This document shows positions 55,123-64,000 of a stretch of DNA of 64,000 nt, piece after piece. Source of the stretch: Shewanella maritima (GTDB lineage Bacteria; Pseudomonadota; Gammaproteobacteria; Enterobacterales; Shewanellaceae); NCBI RefSeq assembly GCF_004295345.1, contig NZ_CP036200.1, positions 434,001-498,000 on the forward strand, in the 5' to 3' direction. The notes below the pieces were generated by a model, which worked only from the letters and a program-made list of their open reading frames with translations, had not been told where the DNA came from and did not search any database. The translations under genes and the position numbers were made by a program. The stretch's first letter is position 1. Every line of letters begins with the position of its first letter.

Positions 55123-57081
55123 ATGCAGCAAAACTGGTTTTCGTATCACTCTCCGCGCCATATTGTGAGCCTTCTCATGCTGAGCGTTTGTGCTTTAGCG
55201 ATTGCCGGTTTCGGTGGCAATGCTGTCGCAAGCAGTAACTACACCAAAGAGCAACAAATCTACCTTGATGCCAAAGCAGCATTAGATAAAAAGCAGCTAA
55301 GTAAATATAAACAGCTACGCAAGCAAATTCCTAACTACCCGCTTAACATTTATCTCGATTACCATGAGCAGTCAGCTGGCATCATGAAAATGAGCGGCAA
55401 AGACGCCAAGAAAGCCCTAGCCAAATTTGAAACCACAGCGCTTTATAACACCTTAAGGTACCGCTATTTATCGGCTGCTGGTGAGCAAAAGCGTTGGCAA
55501 GACTTTTTAACCATCTCACCTGACACGCCGCGCGATGTCACGCTGCAATGCTATTACAACCGCGCTCAGCTGCAGCGTGGCGACAAACAGATTGGTTACA
55601 AAGGCGCTGAGCAATTATGGTTACATGGCCGCTCTCGTCCAAAAGCTTGCGATCCACTATTTAAAGTATGGACCAAAGCGGGTAAACGTACGGACGCCCT
55701 AATATGGCAACGTATGCTACTTAGCTTTAACGCTAACCAAACCAGCTTACTTAGGTGGCTAGGTAAAAAGCTGCCAAACCGCAAAGCGGAAGTCGATTTA
55801 TTGCTAAAGGTATACAGCGACCCTAACAGCTTGCGTCATACCCGCAAATTTAGTGGCAGTCAAAAAGTCGTGGGCGATATTGTCTATGTTGGCCTTAGAA
55901 AACTTGCAAAGCGCGACCTGAAACAAGCCACCAAGCTCTATCAAAAATACAATAACAAAGACCGTTTTAGTCAGTATGAGTCGCATCAGCTTAATCACTA
56001 TTTAGTGCGCCGCGCACTCGTTCATCAAAAACAAAGCGTGCTAGCCTACGCCGACAGTCAACTAAAAAATTTAGACTCAGATGACCTTGTTGAGATGCGC
56101 CTGCGCTGGGCAATTCGCGACGCTGACTTAAAAGCCTTAGCCCAATTTATGCCTCTACTGTCAGAGAAAGCTAAGGCAAACGCTCGCTGGCAGTATTGGC
56201 AAGCAAGGCTTGATAGTAAGCCAGGTCAGTTTGACTCAGCCATGTACGACCCATTAAGTAAAAACCGTAATTTTTATGGTTTTTATGCTGCTGAGCAAAT
56301 CAAGGTGCCATTTTCAATGAACAACAAGATGCCAGCATCTGATAGTAAACTTAAAGCCAAGCTATACGACGACCCAGGCTTTGCTCGCGTGATAGAGCTT
56401 AGAGCCATAGATAAGTTGATTGATGCCCGCGGTGAATGGGTTGCCCTACTGCGCCGCCAAGATAAAGCTATGCGCGCAGAATATGGCCTATATGCACTTA
56501 ATCAACAATGGTATGACTTAGGTGTTGAATCAAGTATTCAAGCTAAAACCTGGAATGCCCTCAAGCTGCGTTTTCCACCAGCTGAAAAAGCCACATTCAA
56601 AAAAGCCAGCAAAAAATACCAGGTAAGTGAGTACGAAACCCGCGCTATTAGCCGCCGCGAAAGTGCTTTTTATCCTTATGCGACCTCGGGTGTTGGCGCC
56701 AGAGGATTAATGCAATTGATGCCAGCTACTGCCAAACAAACCGCCAAACGCAACAAGCTCAAATACGCTGGCACACGTTCATTGTACAAGCCTGAGCTCA
56801 ATATCATGCTTGGTAGTGCCTATTACGGGCAGCTTGTAGACCAATACAATGGCAACCGCGTATTGGCTACTGCGGCTTATAATGCTGGGCCTAGTAATGT
56901 GAAGCGCTGGCTAAAACGATCTGATGGCAAACTTGATGTGATGAGTTTTATCGAGACGATCCCATATCGAGAAACCCGTGAATATGTACAAGCGGTATTT
57001 AGCTATCGGCTTATTTTTCAGTATCAAGAAAAAGTCGCCGAGCCTATGTTTAGCGAGCAAGAGTTAGCGTTCAAATACTAA
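55123..57081 (+). CDS. slt: Soluble lytic murein transglycosylase Slt
   Basis: A 652-residue periplasmic enzyme that cleaves peptidoglycan glycans. A signal peptide covers about residues 1-38 (LLMLSVCALAIAGFGGNAVAS). A large helical superhelix follows, then the SLT domain with catalytic E513 in SRRESAFYPYATSGVGARGLMQLMPATA and AYNAGPSNVKRWL. Length is normal. The 225-base upstream gap contains a near-palindrome at 54965-54984. The adjacent operator of trpR known from enterics is not present downstream. Confidence 0.95.
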   Translation: MQQNWFSYHSPRHIVSLLMLSVCALAIAGFGGNAVASSNYTKEQQIYLDAKAALDKKQLSKYKQLRKQIPNYPLNIYLDYHEQSAGIMKMSGKDAKKALAKFETTALYNTLRYRYLSAAGEQKRWQDFLTISPDTPRDVTLQCYYNRAQLQRGDKQIGYKGAEQLWLHGRSRPKACDPLFKVWTKAGKRTDALIWQRMLLSFNANQTSLLRWLGKKLPNRKAEVDLLLKVYSDPNSLRHTRKFSGSQKVVGDIVYVGLRKLAKRDLKQATKLYQKYNNKDRFSQYESHQLNHYLVRRALVHQKQSVLAYADSQLKNLDSDDLVEMRLRWAIRDADLKALAQFMPLLSEKAKANARWQYWQARLDSKPGQFDSAMYDPLSKNRNFYGFYAAEQIKVPFSMNNKMPASDSKLKAKLYDDPGFARVIELRAIDKLIDARGEWVALLRRQDKAMRAEYGLYALNQQWYDLGVESSIQAKTWNALKLRFPPAEKATFKKASKKYQVSEYETRAISRRESAFYPYATSGVGARGLMQLMPATAKQTAKRNKLKYAGTRSLYKPELNIMLGSAYYGQLVDQYNGNRVLATAAYNAGPSNVKRWLKRSDGKLDVMSFIETIPYRETREYVQAVFSYRLIFQYQEKVAEPMFSEQELAFKY

Positions 57082-57255
57082 GCGACTAAATAACTAAGCG
57101 ACTGGGCAACGCTATACCGAACCCTATGCGATAGCCTAGCTTTGCTAATTTGGGTTAATCGAGATACAGTCAACTTACATATGCGTATCAATCGTTTATA
57201 TAACAATTATTACAAGTACAGGTATGTACTAAACCCAACTCGTTAGGGAGACACT

Positions 57256-58167
57256 GTGGCCGACGCAAAAATTCACTCACTACTGACCCAACTTGAGCAA
57301 GTTTTAATCGGCAAACCCGAGCAAATTAAACTGGCACTGGCATGTATTCTCGCTAAAGGCCATTTGCTAATTGAAGATCTTCCCGGCATGGGTAAAACCA
57401 GCTTATCCCACGGCCTCGCAAGTGGCCTTGGTATGAGTTATCAGCGGATCCAATTTACATCCGACATGCTACCCGCAGACTTACTTGGGGTATCGATTTT
57501 TGACAAAAACACCCAAGGCTTTACCTTCCACAAAGGGCCACTGTTCAACCAGATGTTACTGGCAGATGAAATTAACCGCGCTAGCCCAAAAACCCAAAGT
57601 GCCTTGCTTGAAGCGATGGCTGAAACGCAAATCACTCAGGATGGGCAAACCTACTCACTGCCACAGCCGTTCTTTGTTATCGCCACCCAAAACCCGGTAG
57701 ATCAATCAGGCACCTTCCCACTGCCAGAATCGCAATTAGATCGTTTTATGATGCGTATTTCGATTGGTTACCCTCATGAAGATGCTGAGCTTGAAATGCT
57801 TAAAACCCATCAACAAGGCGCTGAGCGGGTTGAGATACAACAATGTATTTCACCACAAGAGCTACTTGAACTGCAGCGTCAAGTAGGTGAAGTGACAGCA
57901 TCAGATGCGGTGCTTAAGTACTTAATTGCCTTGGTTGATTTTTCGCGCCAGCAGGCTGAAGCCAATGGTTTATCACCGCGTGCGAGTATCGCTCTGTTGC
58001 AAGCAGCTAAAGCGTGGGCATTTATCAACGACAGACAATATCTCGTACCAGAAGATATTCAGGCAGTATTCACTTCAGTAGCTGAGCATCGAATTCGCAG
58101 CGCCAGTGCCCTGCAAGGCCGCGCGTTGTCAGATACAATCTTGACCCAAGTGAACCCTATCCGCTGA
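57256..58167 (+). CDS. MoxR family AAA+ ATPase
   Basis: A 303-residue chaperone-like ATPase. Walker A is DLPGMGKTSL (K47), Walker B is LLADEINRASPKTQSALLEAM, and ATQNPVDQSGTFPLPESQLDRFMM is a typical MoxR stretch. It starts with GTG after AGGGAGA. Its last base overlaps the DUF58 gene start (TGATG). With the DUF58 and transglutaminase proteins it forms a conserved three-gene operon; these complexes are thought to help assemble or activate envelope proteins. Confidence 0.94.
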   Translation: MADAKIHSLLTQLEQVLIGKPEQIKLALACILAKGHLLIEDLPGMGKTSLSHGLASGLGMSYQRIQFTSDMLPADLLGVSIFDKNTQGFTFHKGPLFNQMLLADEINRASPKTQSALLEAMAETQITQDGQTYSLPQPFFVIATQNPVDQSGTFPLPESQLDRFMMRISIGYPHEDAELEMLKTHQQGAERVEIQQCISPQELLELQRQVGEVTASDAVLKYLIALVDFSRQQAEANGLSPRASIALLQAAKAWAFINDRQYLVPEDIQAVFTSVAEHRIRSASALQGRALSDTILTQVNPIR

Positions 58168-59234
58168 TGTTCGCTAAGCGCAAAAAATCAAATCAGCCAT
58201 GGGCAAAGCGGTTTATACCCAAGGCACTGCAACAACGCTGGCAACGTTGGATTAAACGCCGCCTTCCACCACAAGCAAAAGTCACTCTAAGTCATCGCGG
58301 CATTTTTATTTTGCCTAGCGCCTTTGGGCTTGCTTGGTTAACCTTGGTGGTCGTCTTGTACCTGTTTGGTACTAACTATCAAAACAACTTGGTCATAGGT
58401 TTAAGCCTGCTACTGGCCAGCGTATTTCATACCTGCATTATCTACAGCTATAAAAACCTCGCTGGACTCACTTTTAGCGCTTTGCCTGCGCCAGAAGCAC
58501 ATGCTGGTGTATCTATGCCATTCCCGATAAAACTAAGCGGCCAAACAACAAAACAACATAAGTCCACCAGCCATCAACAAATTTGTTTAAACTTTAGCGA
58601 ACAAAGGCATATCCGCGTACATCACAGCAACGAACTAACCGATGCCTCAGTGCCGTTCGACAAACCGAAACGTGGACTACTAAAGCCAGGGCGAATTACC
58701 GTTTCATCAAACTTCCCTTTGGGCTTGTGTAAAGCCTGGTCTTATGTCGACCTTGACCTTGAGCATGTGATTTACGCCAAACCGCTGCCAAGTGATATTC
58801 AGCTAAGCAGTGTTGACACGCCTGACCCAATTAATGAGCAGCACGGTAAGCTCAAACCCGGTGTCGATGATTTCAAAGGGTTAAAAGGCTATGTGCCGGG
58901 CGAGTCGCTTAAACAGGTCGCCTGGAAACAATGGGCACAAGGCCGCGGCATGCTGAGCAAAGAATTTGCCGAGCCAGAAGGCGCACCAGTGTGGCTTACC
59001 TTCAACCCTCAAAGTGGTGAACTACTTGAGTCGCAACTTAGCCACCTAGCCTGGCAAGTTGACACCTTAACCAAGGCCAAGCAGATGTTTGGCCTAAGTC
59101 TGCCGGGAAACACTATCGAACCTGACACAGGTGAAGCCCATCGCCAGGCATGTCAGCAAGCTATCGCACTGTTTAAACCCGCCATGGCAGCTAATGACTT
59201 GTTTGACCAAAGCGAGGCCAATGATGAAAGATAA
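58167..59234 (+). CDS. DUF58 domain-containing protein
   Basis: A 355-residue protein with two membrane helices near residues 45-90 and a C-terminal DUF58 domain (PGVDDFKGLKGYVPGESLKQVAWKQWAQGRGMLSKEF), related to von Willebrand-type folds. DUF58 proteins usually pair with MoxR ATPases. It overlaps moxR by one base and the transglutaminase gene by 14 bases, so translation is coupled. The exact role is unknown. Confidence 0.93.
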   Translation: MFAKRKKSNQPWAKRFIPKALQQRWQRWIKRRLPPQAKVTLSHRGIFILPSAFGLAWLTLVVVLYLFGTNYQNNLVIGLSLLLASVFHTCIIYSYKNLAGLTFSALPAPEAHAGVSMPFPIKLSGQTTKQHKSTSHQQICLNFSEQRHIRVHHSNELTDASVPFDKPKRGLLKPGRITVSSNFPLGLCKAWSYVDLDLEHVIYAKPLPSDIQLSSVDTPDPINEQHGKLKPGVDDFKGLKGYVPGESLKQVAWKQWAQGRGMLSKEFAEPEGAPVWLTFNPQSGELLESQLSHLAWQVDTLTKAKQMFGLSLPGNTIEPDTGEAHRQACQQAIALFKPAMAANDLFDQSEANDER

Positions 59235-61260
59235 TTTCGATAGCATCATTAGTCGCAACACCTTGTTTTGGTTGCTCATTACCAATGTAGTGGTACTGTT
59301 GCCTTTGTATAGTAATGCCACCATTTGGAGTATTGGCATTTGTGCCATTTGCTTTGTGTGGCGCATCGGTATTTATTTTGGCAAAGTCTCTGCCCCGCCT
59401 AAGCTGCTCGTCACTTCGCTCGCCATAGGCGCAGCTTCAACACTTGGGTTAGTTGCATCCGAAATCGGCGCGCTCAATGCACTCGTTAACTTGCTGCTGC
59501 TAGGTTATGCGCTGAAGTATATTGAAATGCGTGAGTTAAGAGACGTAAAAGTCGTGGTGTTAGTAGGATATTTCTTAATTGCTTTTGCCCTACTTGAGCA
59601 GCAATCAATGCTGTTTACTATGCAAATGCTATTAGTTGCGGTCATAAACTCTTGCGTGTTGATCAGCGTCTATCAAGACAAAGCCTTGAAAAAAGCCAAT
59701 GCCATTTTTGCAGCTAAAATCATGCTACAAAGTTTACCGTTAGCGATTTTGCTCTTTGTGGTGTTTCCACGCCTTGGTCCATTATGGCTGGCGCCGAACC
59801 TAAAAGTGGCGCAAACCGGGCTTTCCAATGAACTTAGCTTTGGCGATATAGGCAAGCTCACCCGCTCTGACGAGCTCGCCTTTAGAGCAACATTTGAAGC
59901 TGACTCCGACCGCCAGCAATTAACTAATAGTGAGCTTTATTGGCGCACCTTAGTAATGGAAAAATACGACGGCAAAACCTGGCGCCAAGACCATAGCATT
60001 AAACACAAGCAGCGCATGGCATTCGTTGAAAAGCCCAAACGTCAAGTACCCCCAAATAGTGGCGAGCGCCTCGCTTATACCATCATCAGTGAACCAAGCC
60101 ATAAAAAGTGGCTTTATGGGTTAAACGTTGCCTACTCTGACGCGCCCCATGTGGTCGAGCTGCAAGATTATCGCCTGTACTCAGTGCGCCCGATTGACCA
60201 GCGCTTAAGTTACCGAGTCGATTCCTATCCTCAGCAAGTAATGGAGCTCGAGCTCAGCGAAAACACCCGCAAGATTAATCTAGGCTTGCCCGCAAACCTC
60301 AACCCACAAACTCTGGCATTGGGCCAATCATTTAAACAGCAATACCCAGATGAACTAGAGCGTGTCGATGCGTTTATGCGCCACTTTGCCGAAAACGCGT
60401 TTTATTACACCTTAACCCCGCCGCCATTGGGCGAGCAGCAAGTTGATGACTTTCTATTTGAAAACCGTGCAGGCTTCTGCGCGCATTATGCTTCTGCTTT
60501 TGTTTATTTAAATCGCGCTAGCGGCATTCCAGCGCGTATGGTCACCGGTTATCAAGGCGGCGAATACAACGCGAATGCACGCTATTACAGCGTGTATCAA
60601 TATATGGCGCACGCCTGGGCTGAAGTGTGGATTGAAGGTAAAGGTTGGCAACGCTTTGATCCAACCGCGATGATCGCGCCAGAGCGTATTCTCGATGGTT
60701 TTGACGCCACCTTTAACAGCCAAGATACTTATCTTGCCGACAGTCCATTCAGTACCTTACGTATGAAGGACTACCCGCTGCTTAACAAGCTCAGGCAACA
60801 AATGGCGAGTATCGATTTTTATTGGAGCATGTGGGTACTTGGCTTTGATGAAAGCCGCAAACAACAGTTGCTAGCAAACTTATTAGGCAGCGCAGATGCC
60901 AGTAAAGTTGCGCTATTTATGCTAGTTAGCCTGATTGCTATTGCCACCATGATCGCCTATTACGCTGGGCTGTTTAGCAGTGCTAAGCAAAAAGACAGCC
61001 TAATTAAGCGCTATAACCGAATTTGCACCCGCTTAAATAAACGCGGCATTACAAGACAAACCGGACAGACCGTCAGTCAGTTTGACACTCAGGTGAGTGA
61101 AGCTCTGGCATCGAGCAATCCGCAAGTAGCGCAAAAGTTTAGTGAGTTCAGCAGCATCTACAATCAACTTAAATACCAACCACTTAGCCAGCCACAAGCC
61201 AATGAGTTGCGCAGGCGTTATTATAAATTGTATTTAGGATTACGCTTTTGTGCGCTTTAA
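59221..61260 (+). CDS. Membrane transglutaminase-like protein (DUF3488/DUF4129)
   Basis: A 679-residue membrane protein. Several N-terminal helices (DUF3488 region) precede a periplasmic transglutaminase core with catalytic C420 (RAGFCAHYASAF), H464 (YMAHAWAEVW) and D480 (RFDPTAM). A further helix near residues 575-590 and a DUF4129-like tail follow. I start it at ATG 59221, after GAGG; a longer frame within the DUF58 gene lacks support. It is the third gene of the moxR operon. Probably cross-links or hydrolyses envelope proteins. Confidence 0.93.
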   Translation: MMKDNFDSIISRNTLFWLLITNVVVLLPLYSNATIWSIGICAICFVWRIGIYFGKVSAPPKLLVTSLAIGAASTLGLVASEIGALNALVNLLLLGYALKYIEMRELRDVKVVVLVGYFLIAFALLEQQSMLFTMQMLLVAVINSCVLISVYQDKALKKANAIFAAKIMLQSLPLAILLFVVFPRLGPLWLAPNLKVAQTGLSNELSFGDIGKLTRSDELAFRATFEADSDRQQLTNSELYWRTLVMEKYDGKTWRQDHSIKHKQRMAFVEKPKRQVPPNSGERLAYTIISEPSHKKWLYGLNVAYSDAPHVVELQDYRLYSVRPIDQRLSYRVDSYPQQVMELELSENTRKINLGLPANLNPQTLALGQSFKQQYPDELERVDAFMRHFAENAFYYTLTPPPLGEQQVDDFLFENRAGFCAHYASAFVYLNRASGIPARMVTGYQGGEYNANARYYSVYQYMAHAWAEVWIEGKGWQRFDPTAMIAPERILDGFDATFNSQDTYLADSPFSTLRMKDYPLLNKLRQQMASIDFYWSMWVLGFDESRKQQLLANLLGSADASKVALFMLVSLIAIATMIAYYAGLFSSAKQKDSLIKRYNRICTRLNKRGITRQTGQTVSQFDTQVSEALASSNPQVAQKFSEFSSIYNQLKYQPLSQPQANELRRRYYKLYLGLRFCAL

Positions 61261-61352
61261 GGCAAATTCTTCATTACGCGTACTGATTTACTTGTGCTAC
61301 GCCATTACACACATACAATATTCTCTTCAAGTTAGAGCTTAGCGGACTGAGC

Positions 61353-64000
61353 ATGCTTAAATTAATTCAATCAAATCAAATGGAAGTGCTATCAGCACAG
61401 TTGTCATTATGCTTGGCAACGCCTGCAGAAGGTGCGCCGCTGCTTGCCGATGAATCGATTCTGGTGCAAAGCCCCGGCATGTCGACCTGGTTAAGACTAG
61501 AAGTCGCCAAGTACAATCAAATCGCTGCAGGGCTAACCTTCCCACTGCCTTCAAGCTTTACCTGGCAACTGTGCCATAGCTTGCTGCCCAATGTGCCTAA
61601 AGATAATGCCTTTACCAAAGCAGCGATGACCTGGAAGCTCATTGACCTATTGCCGACACTGCTAAGCGATAGTGACTTTAGCCCGTTAACCCAGTATTTA
61701 AGCCTCACGTCGCCAATTGATGATGAGCAGTTAGCGCAAATTGATGGCGTTAAGCTGTATCAATTATGTGGCCGTATTGCCGATATTTTCGACCAATACC
61801 TGGTGTACAGGCCGCAGTGGATTTTAGCCTGGGAGCAACAGCTGCCGCTGACTGAGATACATCCAAAACTTAAACTCGATGAAAATCAATTATGGCAAGC
61901 CAAACTGTGGCGAGCGCTAATCAGTTATAACCGCGACACCTTGGCGCAAAGCGAGTATCACAGGGCCAACCTACACGCAGACCTACTTAGCGCGCTCGAA
62001 AATCCAAATACCGACATCAGCGAGCTACCCAACCGTTTATTCGTATTTGGTATCTCATCCATGCCGCCGCAAACCCTTGAGGTTTTATATAAACTTGCCA
62101 CACGCATTGATGTCACTATCTTTTCCCTCAGCCCTTGTCAGCACTATTGGGGCGATATTGTTGACCCGAAAGTGCGTGCGCGTATGGCCTTGCAATATGC
62201 AGGCAAAAAACAACTTGATGCCAACTGGGAAAACACACTAGAAGTCGGCAATCCACTACTGGCTAACAACGGAAAAATGGGGCGCGAGCTACTGGATTTA
62301 ATGCTGAGCCTGCCAGAAGCTCACACCGACTTTGGCGATGATTGTTATATCGAAATTGAACCAGACAACCTGCTCCATGGCGTGCAATACGACATTTTGC
62401 AAATGGAAACCTTAGGCCGAGCCCTTGGCCCGCAGGCTGATATTTACCAAGACATCAATGGCCGCAGAACGCTGTCAAAAGTAGATGACTCCATTACCCT
62501 GCGCAGCTGCCATAGCCCACTTAGGGAAGTAGAAACGCTACACGATCATATCTTAAACCTGCTTAGCGATAATCCAGAACTTGCGCCAAAAGACATTGTG
62601 ATCATGCTGCCCGATGTTGCCGCCTACGCGCCTTATATCGACGCAGTTTTTGGCACGGCCAACAGCCAACACTTTGAAGACCTAGCCAACTATTGGCATG
62701 ATGAAAACTCAGCGCACAAGGCCAACCGCTATCTGCCTTATGCCATTGCCGATCGCGGCGCAGCCCAAGAATCACCATTAATTAATAGCTTTCTAACCCT
62801 GCTCAATATCAACCAGAGCCGTTTCTCGTTAAGCGAAATCATCAGCATACTCGAAGTCCCAGCAATTTTACGCCGCTTTGGGCTTGATGATGACGACTTA
62901 AACCTGATCAGGCGTTGGTTAGATGATGCCAATGTTCGTTGGGGACGCGACGAGCAAAGCCGAGCCGAGCTTGGCTTGCCAGAGTTTGACCAAAACTCAT
63001 GGGCATTTGGCATCAAACGCCTCATTCTTGGTTATGCCATGCATGATGAAGCCGATATTTATCAGCACACCTTACCCGTTGCTGGCGTTGAGGGGCAATC
63101 AGCACAGGCGCTTGGGAAACTACTTAACTTTATCGAAACCATAGATTACTTTAGCGAGCAATTTAAAGCCGACATCAACAGTCACGACAAACTCGCCCTG
63201 CTCGGTCAATTACTAGATGATTGTTATGACGCCATAGATGATGAGCAGCAACAGCTACTTGCGGTGCGCGAAGCCTTAGCGGCATTAGATACCGAGCTTG
63301 CCAATGCAGGTCATAAAGGCAAGCTGGAAATTGAAATCTTACGCCAGTGGTTTACTCAAAGACTCACAGAATCACGTGTTGGTCAACGTTATCTTGCCGG
63401 TAGCATCAACTTTTGTACCCTGATGCCAATGCGCTCAATTCCGTTTAAAGTGGTATGTTTACTGGGGATGAACGATGGCGTCTACCCTAGAGTACAGCAC
63501 CCTGTGGGTTTTGATTTGATGGCGCACTTTGGCGCAGAAAAAGGCGATCGCTCTCGCAGGCTTGACGATAGATACCTGTTCCTTGAAGCCTTATTATCTG
63601 CAAGGCAGCAGCTATATATCAGCTATATTGGTCACAGCGAGCGCGATAATACCGAGCGTTTACCGTCAATGTTGGTATCTGAGCTGATTGAGTTTATTCA
63701 AATGAGCTACTTGCCTGAAGCTGCGGCGTCAGATAACCCAGCCCAGCTTGAACAGACAATGCTGGATAAAGCGGTAATTGAGCAGCTTATCATCGAGCAG
63801 CCACTGCAGCCTTTCGATAAGCAGCATTACCAAGCCAATGAGCTGAAACCAAGCTTGCACAGCTTTAATCAGCAGTGGTGCCCGCCAGCGCAGTCTGAGC
63901 ATCAAGCGCCAACAGTGTTTATTGGCAACAAACCGATTATTAACATTGAAGCGCCAACGTCATCACATGAGTTAGATGAAAATCTGCTGCCGTTTGATAC
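61353..64000 (+). CDS. recC: Exodeoxyribonuclease V subunit RecC (partial, 3' end outside window)
   Basis: The frame is open from ATG 61353 to the window edge, 882 codons. It starts MLKLIQSNQMEVLSAQLSLCL, then ILVQSPGMSTWLRLEVAK and FPLPSSFTWQL, which are RecC-like. RecC is the Chi-recognition and scaffold subunit of RecBCD. Later helicase-like remnants include NDGVYPRVQHPVGFDLM. No stop or frameshift is visible to the end (SSHELDENLLPFD). The remainder of recC, and probably recB and recD, should lie beyond. The gap to the transglutaminase gene (92 bases) has no obvious terminator. Confidence 0.95.
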   Translation, partial: MLKLIQSNQMEVLSAQLSLCLATPAEGAPLLADESILVQSPGMSTWLRLEVAKYNQIAAGLTFPLPSSFTWQLCHSLLPNVPKDNAFTKAAMTWKLIDLLPTLLSDSDFSPLTQYLSLTSPIDDEQLAQIDGVKLYQLCGRIADIFDQYLVYRPQWILAWEQQLPLTEIHPKLKLDENQLWQAKLWRALISYNRDTLAQSEYHRANLHADLLSALENPNTDISELPNRLFVFGISSMPPQTLEVLYKLATRIDVTIFSLSPCQHYWGDIVDPKVRARMALQYAGKKQLDANWENTLEVGNPLLANNGKMGRELLDLMLSLPEAHTDFGDDCYIEIEPDNLLHGVQYDILQMETLGRALGPQADIYQDINGRRTLSKVDDSITLRSCHSPLREVETLHDHILNLLSDNPELAPKDIVIMLPDVAAYAPYIDAVFGTANSQHFEDLANYWHDENSAHKANRYLPYAIADRGAAQESPLINSFLTLLNINQSRFSLSEIISILEVPAILRRFGLDDDDLNLIRRWLDDANVRWGRDEQSRAELGLPEFDQNSWAFGIKRLILGYAMHDEADIYQHTLPVAGVEGQSAQALGKLLNFIETIDYFSEQFKADINSHDKLALLGQLLDDCYDAIDDEQQQLLAVREALAALDTELANAGHKGKLEIEILRQWFTQRLTESRVGQRYLAGSINFCTLMPMRSIPFKVVCLLGMNDGVYPRVQHPVGFDLMAHFGAEKGDRSRRLDDRYLFLEALLSARQQLYISYIGHSERDNTERLPSMLVSELIEFIQMSYLPEAAASDNPAQLEQTMLDKAVIEQLIIEQPLQPFDKQHYQANELKPSLHSFNQQWCPPAQSEHQAPTVFIGNKPIINIEAPTSSHELDENLLPFD

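Overview
The window is a chromosomal stretch of a moderate-GC gammaproteobacterium, most like Shewanella or a close Alteromonadales relative. This is inferred from gene content and order: smc-zipA-ligA with cysZ divergent, sbcDC, nrdDG, a DUF3010 protein, msrPQ, and a moxR/DUF58/transglutaminase run next to recC. No rRNA, tRNA, CRISPR array, prophage or complete insertion sequence was seen. Most of the window is housekeeping sequence with short accessory patches.

Left part (0-15 kb). The anaerobic ribonucleotide reductase operon nrdDG has two NrdR boxes 31 bp apart plus an FNR-type palindrome upstream. It is followed by an rssA-like patatin phospholipase broken by a single-base frameshift, a DEAD-box RNA helicase, a DUF3010 protein and a YgjP-type metallopeptidase. 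An accessory patch (7.6-13.5 kb) follows. It holds a frameshifted ClpP-fold lipoprotein gene, a small lipoprotein, a CHMI-like tautomerase, a GNAT acetyltransferase, a VOC protein and a PER/VEB-type class A beta-lactamase. It ends with a TetR regulator divergent from an AhpD-like protein and an FrnE/DsbA-like protein, with three near-identical operators between them. An MepM-like M23 endopeptidase comes next.

Middle part (15-36 kb). Here lie sbcDC, a TSUP permease, a DASS carboxylate transporter, a NERD-domain protein with two degenerate kinase domains, an RraB-like protein, an S4 RNA-binding protein, a YeeZ-like oxidoreductase, an HD-GYP phosphodiesterase, a DUF2919 protein, ligA, zipA and smc. 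All are on the minus strand. cysZ is divergent.

Signalling patch (36-47.7 kb). A CBM9/DUF5916 outer-membrane protein is followed by an A+T-rich four-gene plus-strand cassette: an NMT1/THI5-like solute-binding lipoprotein, a membrane histidine kinase, a response regulator and a PAS/degenerate-GGDEF/EAL/CBS protein. A two-receiver diguanylate cyclase converges on it tail to tail, and a FabH-like ketoacyl synthase follows. This is the most plausible dedicated regulatory system in the window: periplasmic ligand binding coupled to a two-component pair and to c-di-GMP turnover.

Right part (47.9-64 kb). cysK is followed by a hypothetical coiled-coil exported protein, a 28-codon small gene with its own ribosome-binding site and terminator, a small conserved-looking protein, msrPQ, a 267-bp MITE-like element with 18-bp terminal inverted repeats, rmuC, slt, the moxR/DUF58/transglutaminase operon and the first 882 codons of recC, which runs off the window. 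Two genes (about 4.05 kb and 7.88 kb) are each broken by the apparent loss of one G from a G tract, so sequencing error has to be separated from real inactivation.
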